This document shows positions 6,447 to 8,882 of a stretch of 8,882 nt of DNA, piece after piece (within the stretch, counting starts at the first letter, position 1; every line of letters starts with the position of its first letter). A model generated the notes under the pieces. It worked only from the letters and a program-made list of their open reading frames with translations, made no database searches and was not told the origin of the DNA. Source of the stretch: Nitrososphaeria archaeon (GTDB taxonomy: Archaea > Thermoproteota > Nitrososphaeria > Geothermarchaeales > JDFR-13). The position numbers and the translations under genes are program-made. The stretch spans positions 1 through 8,882 of the forward strand of contig JALTNJ010000288.1 in the NCBI GenBank assembly GCA_027000765.1, in the 5' to 3' direction.

Positions 6447-7519
6447 TGTCTACCCATGATGTTTTTCATAGATTCAAGTACTTCAGCATGTTGATCAAAG
6501 TATTTTCTAACCGGCTCAAGAATATCTATCAGGTACTCAGCTGCCGCATCTTTTAAATCAAGAGGATGTATACTTCCCTCTGAATAATCTTTTACCAATT
6601 CATCTACTTCGTTATACTCCCGATCCCCTTCTCTGGTTTTTATAACTACTGTCTTTTTCTCATCCTTAAGATACGGGAATATTACGTATCGATATAGATA
6701 GATAAACGGATTCTTATCTACTTCCCTCGGTGGACAATAACCTTTCCTTATCTTTTTACGTATATCCTCTTCACTATCATGAATAAATATCGCTGTATGC
6801 GGCTTACTTTTAGACATTTTCGAGAATATTCTCTCCTCCTTTGATAAAGGCACCTCTGAATCGAGAGCTGGTAACAGTGGTGTATGTATAAAAGCTGGTT
6901 TTTTCCTATTTAATGCACTTGAAACATCACGAGCTAGCATATGCGCCTTTCTCTGGTCAATACCTGCTCCGGCAACATCCACATCTAGCATAAATATATC
7001 AGTAACCTGCATTAGGGGATAGATCAACCAAGCAAATTCACGTATTTCATCTGTTTCTCTTCTACCTATAATCGGCAGACTTCTAATAACTCGCCTAAGA
7101 CTGGTTTTCTTAGCTACTTTAACCAGCATTTCCCAATATCCTTCTTTTTTAACTAAATCATCTGCCCACATAAACTCCACTCTAGGCCCATCTACTCCCA
7201 TCGCCTTAAAACTATGCATGAAATATTCTCCAGCAACCCTAATTTTCTCCATATCCCCTCCAAACTTATTATTTATCCATGAATGCCAATCAGCTAGTAG
7301 CACAGTTAGCTTCATCCCAGTTTTTATAAAATGCCTCATTTTCCTAGTGGTTACAAGCCCTATACCTAAGTGTATAAATCCAGAGCATTCAAACCCCCAA
7401 TATACCTTGGGGTTTTCATTCTCTGTGAAAATTCGCTTTAAATCCTCTACAGTTATTATCTCCTCTGCTCCATCTCTAAGCATCTCTATTTTTTCATCTA
7501 TATTCACATCTATCACCAT
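6443..7519 (-). CDS. tyrS: Tyrosyl-tRNA synthetase, archaeal type
   Basis: 358 residues, normal for the archaeal/eukaryotic class I enzyme that charges tRNA-Tyr. The first signature is YWGFECSGFIHLGIG (40-54), containing the HIGH-like HLGIG and Tyr40. The tyrosine and AMP pocket follows with ADWHSWIN (76-83), then YPLMQVTD (167-174, Tyr167, Gln171, Asp174) and AGIDQRKAHMLARD (185-198), which together distinguish TyrRS from TrpRS. The second signature, KMSKS, is at 234-238. The C-terminal anticodon-binding part includes HPLDLKDAAAEYLIDILEPVRKY. ATG at 7519 is preceded by a weak GGATA and by a TATA-like run at a suitable distance. It is first in a unit with the small Toprim gene and lies downstream of pheT and the structured RNA. 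Confidence 0.96.
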   Translation of the reverse strand: MVIDVNIDEKIEMLRDGAEEIITVEDLKRIFTENENPKVYWGFECSGFIHLGIGLVTTRKMRHFIKTGMKLTVLLADWHSWINNKFGGDMEKIRVAGEYFMHSFKAMGVDGPRVEFMWADDLVKKEGYWEMLVKVAKKTSLRRVIRSLPIIGRRETDEIREFAWLIYPLMQVTDIFMLDVDVAGAGIDQRKAHMLARDVSSALNRKKPAFIHTPLLPALDSEVPLSKEERIFSKMSKSKPHTAIFIHDSEEDIRKKIRKGYCPPREVDKNPFIYLYRYVIFPYLKDEKKTVVIKTREGDREYNEVDELVKDYSEGSIHPLDLKDAAAEYLIDILEPVRKYFDQHAEVLESMKNIMGRQ

Positions 7520-7561
7520 TATCCTACGTATCTACACTATAATGCAGTCTCAAAATAATAA

Positions 7562-7573
7562 TTTTTTATATCC
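7562..7573 (-). promoter_or_regulatory. Probable tyrS TATA element
   Basis: The minus strand reads GGATATAAAAAAT. The TATAAAAA core centres near 7567, so transcription would begin near 7541, giving tyrS a leader of about 22 nt. This suggests tyrS has its own promoter and does not depend on read-through from the structured RNA at 7631-7799. Confidence 0.38.
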
Positions 7574-7621
7574 AATAAATCTTAAAAACTAGATGTTTCC
7601 TTACGTTACGGCATCAAATAG

Positions 7622-7629
7622 AGAAAAAT
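7622..7629 (-). terminator. Possible T-run terminator after the structured RNA
   Basis: Downstream of the last stem of the structured RNA the minus strand reads ATATTTTTCTC, with five Ts at 7628-7624. Short T-runs are common archaeal termination signals, and this one ends the GC-rich segment on the strand favoured by the RNA folding. Short runs like this are frequent in AT-rich DNA. Confidence 0.28.
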
Positions 7630-7640
7630 ATGGGGATTTT

Positions 7641-7715
7641 GTCGCCCGCGCCTAACCCTCTAAACCCTCCTCGGGGGGCATAGCGCCCATCCTCGGGTCA
7701 GGCTCTCACGCGGGC
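7641..7715 (-). other. Second hairpin of the structured RNA, with kink-turn-like GAGGA/CCC loop
   Basis: On the minus strand a 7-bp stem GCCCGCG/CGCGGGC and an 8-bp stem CCUGACCC/GGGUUAGG stack, separated by a one-sided UGAGAG bulge. Above them, GAGGA on each strand faces the other next to an unpaired CCC and a capping GGGC/GCCC stem with loop GCUAU. This matches a kink-turn: 3-nt bulge plus tandem G-A pairs. GACA follows the basal stem. It does not meet H/ACA spacing, because the lower and upper stems leave no two-sided pocket. Confidence 0.5.
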
Positions 7716-7718
7716 TTT

Positions 7719-7793
7719 AGGGGCAGAGTGTGCCGTGTATGGGTAGGTCGTCCCATCATTACATCAGGGAGACCCGTCGTACACGGCTCCCCT
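7719..7793 (-). other. First hairpin of the structured RNA, H/ACA-guide-like with K-loop
   Basis: Going up on the minus strand: lower stem GCCGUGUA/UACACGGC (8 bp), an internal loop CGACG opposite UACCCA, then an upper stem GGUC-UCCC/GGGA-GACC with one bulged C. The cap is CUGA-UGUA-AUGAUGG, which forms the U-U, A-G, G-A series of a kink-loop (L7Ae site). ACA directly follows the lower stem, 14 nt from the base of the upper stem, the spacing archaeal H/ACA guides keep. Unusually, ACA lies within a loop enclosed by a further 5-bp stem AGGGG/CCCCU. Confidence 0.5.
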
Positions 7794-7821
7794 CTCCCAA
7801 TCTCTATATCAATATGATTTA

Positions 7822-7837
7822 CTTTAAAATTTTCCTC
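7822..7837 (-). promoter_or_regulatory. Possible promoter of the structured RNA, overlapping the pheT stop
   Basis: The minus strand reads GAGGAAAATTTTAAAG: a purine-rich BRE-like part followed by TTTTAAAG centred near 7825. Start of transcription about 26 nt on would fall near 7799, exactly where the GC-rich segment begins. The element overlaps the last codons and TAA stop of pheT, so its match could be incidental. Confidence 0.36.
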
Positions 7838-8882
7838 TTTTTCTAACTACTTCAAATATATAGTCAAAATCTATTTCAAATGCTGTCACTGGAAGCGTAA
7901 GCTGGAAATTACTGAGCACTTTGGGGTGTATTTCCCCAATCAAACCAAATTCAAGTTTTCCTATGTAGATTTTACCTACTCTACCAGATATAAAACTCGG
8001 GTGTTCTGTCTCAGATATTTCATAGTTGTCTATTCCCACAGTCTTCATCATACTGTCAAATATCGATTTTATTTCCGAATAACCCGTCTCAGAACTTATT
8101 ATGACTGCAGCCATCTTTTCCTTCTCGATAACCTTATTCTTCTTAACCATTACTACGGGACCGATCTCGAATAAATACTGTGGGTATTCGGCACTCTTCG
8201 ATCTATAAAGGTTAGTTAGTAAAGAAGGAATCACCCATGTTCTTAATATTCTATATAACATACTCTTAGGCGCCTTAACTTCTATATAATCATCTGGCTT
8301 TATTTCCATCTTAACATACTGTTCTTCTGGATTAGTTAGAACAGGGTTAATCGCCTCTTGAAAACCGAATCCTATCATCAAATCTATTATCTTATCCCTA
8401 ACTTTTTCTTTTAGAGATGCATTGCCCATCGTATACAATGAAGGCATCTCAGGCTGGATACGCCAGAAACCATATCCTATAGCAACTTCTTCTACAAGGT
8501 CAACAGGATGTAATATATCCACTCTATATGGAGGCACTACCGCCGTTACATTTTTCTTTTCCCTATCATAGAACGCAGCAAATCTAGACGCCTCTAAAGC
8601 CTTAATAACTTCCTCTGGAGAAAGCGTTAACCCCAATAAATCAATTATCTTTTTATGACCGATGCTTATTTCCCTATACTCTAGCTTAGGGGTTTCAAAC
8701 GTTTTCTTTCCGTGAACTATCTCAACGGAATATAACTCTCCTCCATAGTCCGCTAATGTTGTAACTAAGATATCCAATGTCTTACTTATAGTCTCTAGAT
8801 CTGTTCCAGTTACATCGATAAAGATATCTCTCACTCCAGGAGCAAGAGACGTGTAAATACCATTAATAATGGGTGGAAAAGA
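7824..8882 (-). CDS. pheT: Phenylalanyl-tRNA synthetase beta subunit (5' end outside window)
   Basis: The last 352 codons are present and the frame is open to the window edge; the GTG at 8834 is an internal valine, not the start, because the family motif PPIINGIYTSLAPGVRDIFIDVTGTD runs through it. From that B3/B4-domain end, the visible order is a B5 domain (REISIGHKKIIDLLGLTLSPEEVIKAL ... VVPPYRVDILHPVDLVEEVAIGYGF), then the catalytic-like core (LYRILRTWVIPSLLTNLYRS ... YLFEIGPVV), ending LPVTAFEIDFDYIFEVVRKRGKF. PheT pairs with PheS to charge tRNA-Phe; the catalytic site itself is in PheS. It is followed on the same strand by the structured RNA and tyrS, the other aromatic synthetase gene. 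Confidence 0.95.
   Translation of the reverse strand, partial: SFPPIINGIYTSLAPGVRDIFIDVTGTDLETISKTLDILVTTLADYGGELYSVEIVHGKKTFETPKLEYREISIGHKKIIDLLGLTLSPEEVIKALEASRFAAFYDREKKNVTAVVPPYRVDILHPVDLVEEVAIGYGFWRIQPEMPSLYTMGNASLKEKVRDKIIDLMIGFGFQEAINPVLTNPEEQYVKMEIKPDDYIEVKAPKSMLYRILRTWVIPSLLTNLYRSKSAEYPQYLFEIGPVVMVKKNKVIEKEKMAAVIISSETGYSEIKSIFDSMMKTVGIDNYEISETEHPSFISGRVGKIYIGKLEFGLIGEIHPKVLSNFQLTLPVTAFEIDFDYIFEVVRKRGKF

Larger units (their letters stand above)
7631..7799 (-). ncRNA. GC-rich structured non-coding RNA of two hairpin domains, unassigned
   Basis: By hand count 7641-7800 is 102/160 G+C (64%) in an AT-rich setting, with no plausible reading frame; this is the usual sign of a structural RNA in a hyperthermophile. 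Two hairpins cover it: 7719-7793 and 7641-7715. The minus strand is favoured because one 8-bp helix is complete there (CCUGACCC/GGGUUAGG with a G-U pair) but has an A-C mismatch on the plus strand. Kink-turn-like GA motifs in both hairpins also appear only on the minus strand. A 5-bp helix (7632-7636 with 7788-7792) could close the whole RNA, competing with an outer stem of the first hairpin. I saw no RNase P GGAAAGUCC-type core, no SRP GGAAGGGAGCA helix-8 motif, no 5S features and no T-arm. Existence is well supported; identity is open, with an H/ACA-type guide the leading idea for the first hairpin. Confidence 0.72.

Noticed and set aside
7631..7799. RNase P RNA or SRP RNA as identity of the structured RNA
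   Set aside because: The segment is about half the usual length, and neither the GGAAAGUCC/ACAGAA core of RNase P nor the SRP helix-8 motif was found on either strand.
8008..8055. Possible C/D-box sRNA on the minus strand (ATGATGA then CTGA about 35 nt later)
   Set aside because: The boxes lie in conserved pheT coding sequence, no terminal stem pairs around them, and no convincing C'/D' boxes were seen.
7926..8174. 82-residue plus-strand frame
   Set aside because: Antisense to the catalytic-core region of pheT; composition is that of an antisense shadow.
8787..8834. GTG at 8834 as the start of pheT
   Set aside because: The frame is open upstream to the window edge and encodes conserved PheT residues (PPIINGIYTSLAPG), so the true start is outside the window.
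1..8882. CRISPR array, insertion sequence or long direct repeats
   Set aside because: No regularly spaced repeats, transposase genes or flanking inverted repeats were seen on reading through.

Overview
The window looks like chromosomal DNA from a hyperthermophilic archaeon, most likely a crenarchaeon of the Desulfurococcales type. This placement is inferred from protein families and composition, not from a marker gene. Signs are an archaeal DnaG, an archaeal Pelota, archaeal-type TyrRS and PheT, a TtuA/NcsA-family tRNA thiolase, a tRNA-Ala with encoded CCA, AT-rich coding DNA against sharply GC-rich RNA genes, and TATA-box-like promoters at short distances from start codons.

Layout: (1) 1-892, minus strand: the N-terminal ~297 residues of a GltD-like FAD/NADPH oxidoreductase, cut by the window edge. 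(2) 1088-1162, plus strand: tRNA-Ala(GGC). (3) 1171-3248, minus strand: a translationally coupled pair, an intramembrane site-2 protease with a PDZ domain followed by a tRNA 2-thiolation enzyme (ATGA overlap). (4) 3295-3630, plus strand: a 111-residue two-helix membrane protein with a VirB2/CedA1-pilin-like layout, divergent from the protease gene and apparently sharing one palindromic TATA element with it. (5) 3655-5828, minus strand: dnaG followed 14 nt later by a divergent pelA; both families act in archaeal RNA quality control. (6) 6042-7519, minus strand: tyrS overlapping (ATGA) a small stand-alone Toprim protein. (7) 7631-7799: a GC-rich (about 64%) structured non-coding RNA. (8) 7824-8882, minus strand: the C-terminal ~352 residues of pheT, whose 5' end lies outside the window.

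Most genes serve translation or its surveillance: two aminoacyl-tRNA synthetases, tRNA thiolation, a tRNA, Pelota and DnaG. The protease, the small membrane protein and the oxidoreductase are outliers.

The most notable element is the RNA between pheT and tyrS. Wobble pairing and two kink-turn-like motifs both favour the minus strand. One hairpin fits the archaeal H/ACA guide architecture: lower stem, pocket, upper stem, a CUGA/AUGAUG K-loop, and an ACA 14 nt from the pocket top. The second hairpin does not fit that model and has two mutually exclusive pairings. I could not match the whole RNA to RNase P, SRP, 5S rRNA or tRNA.
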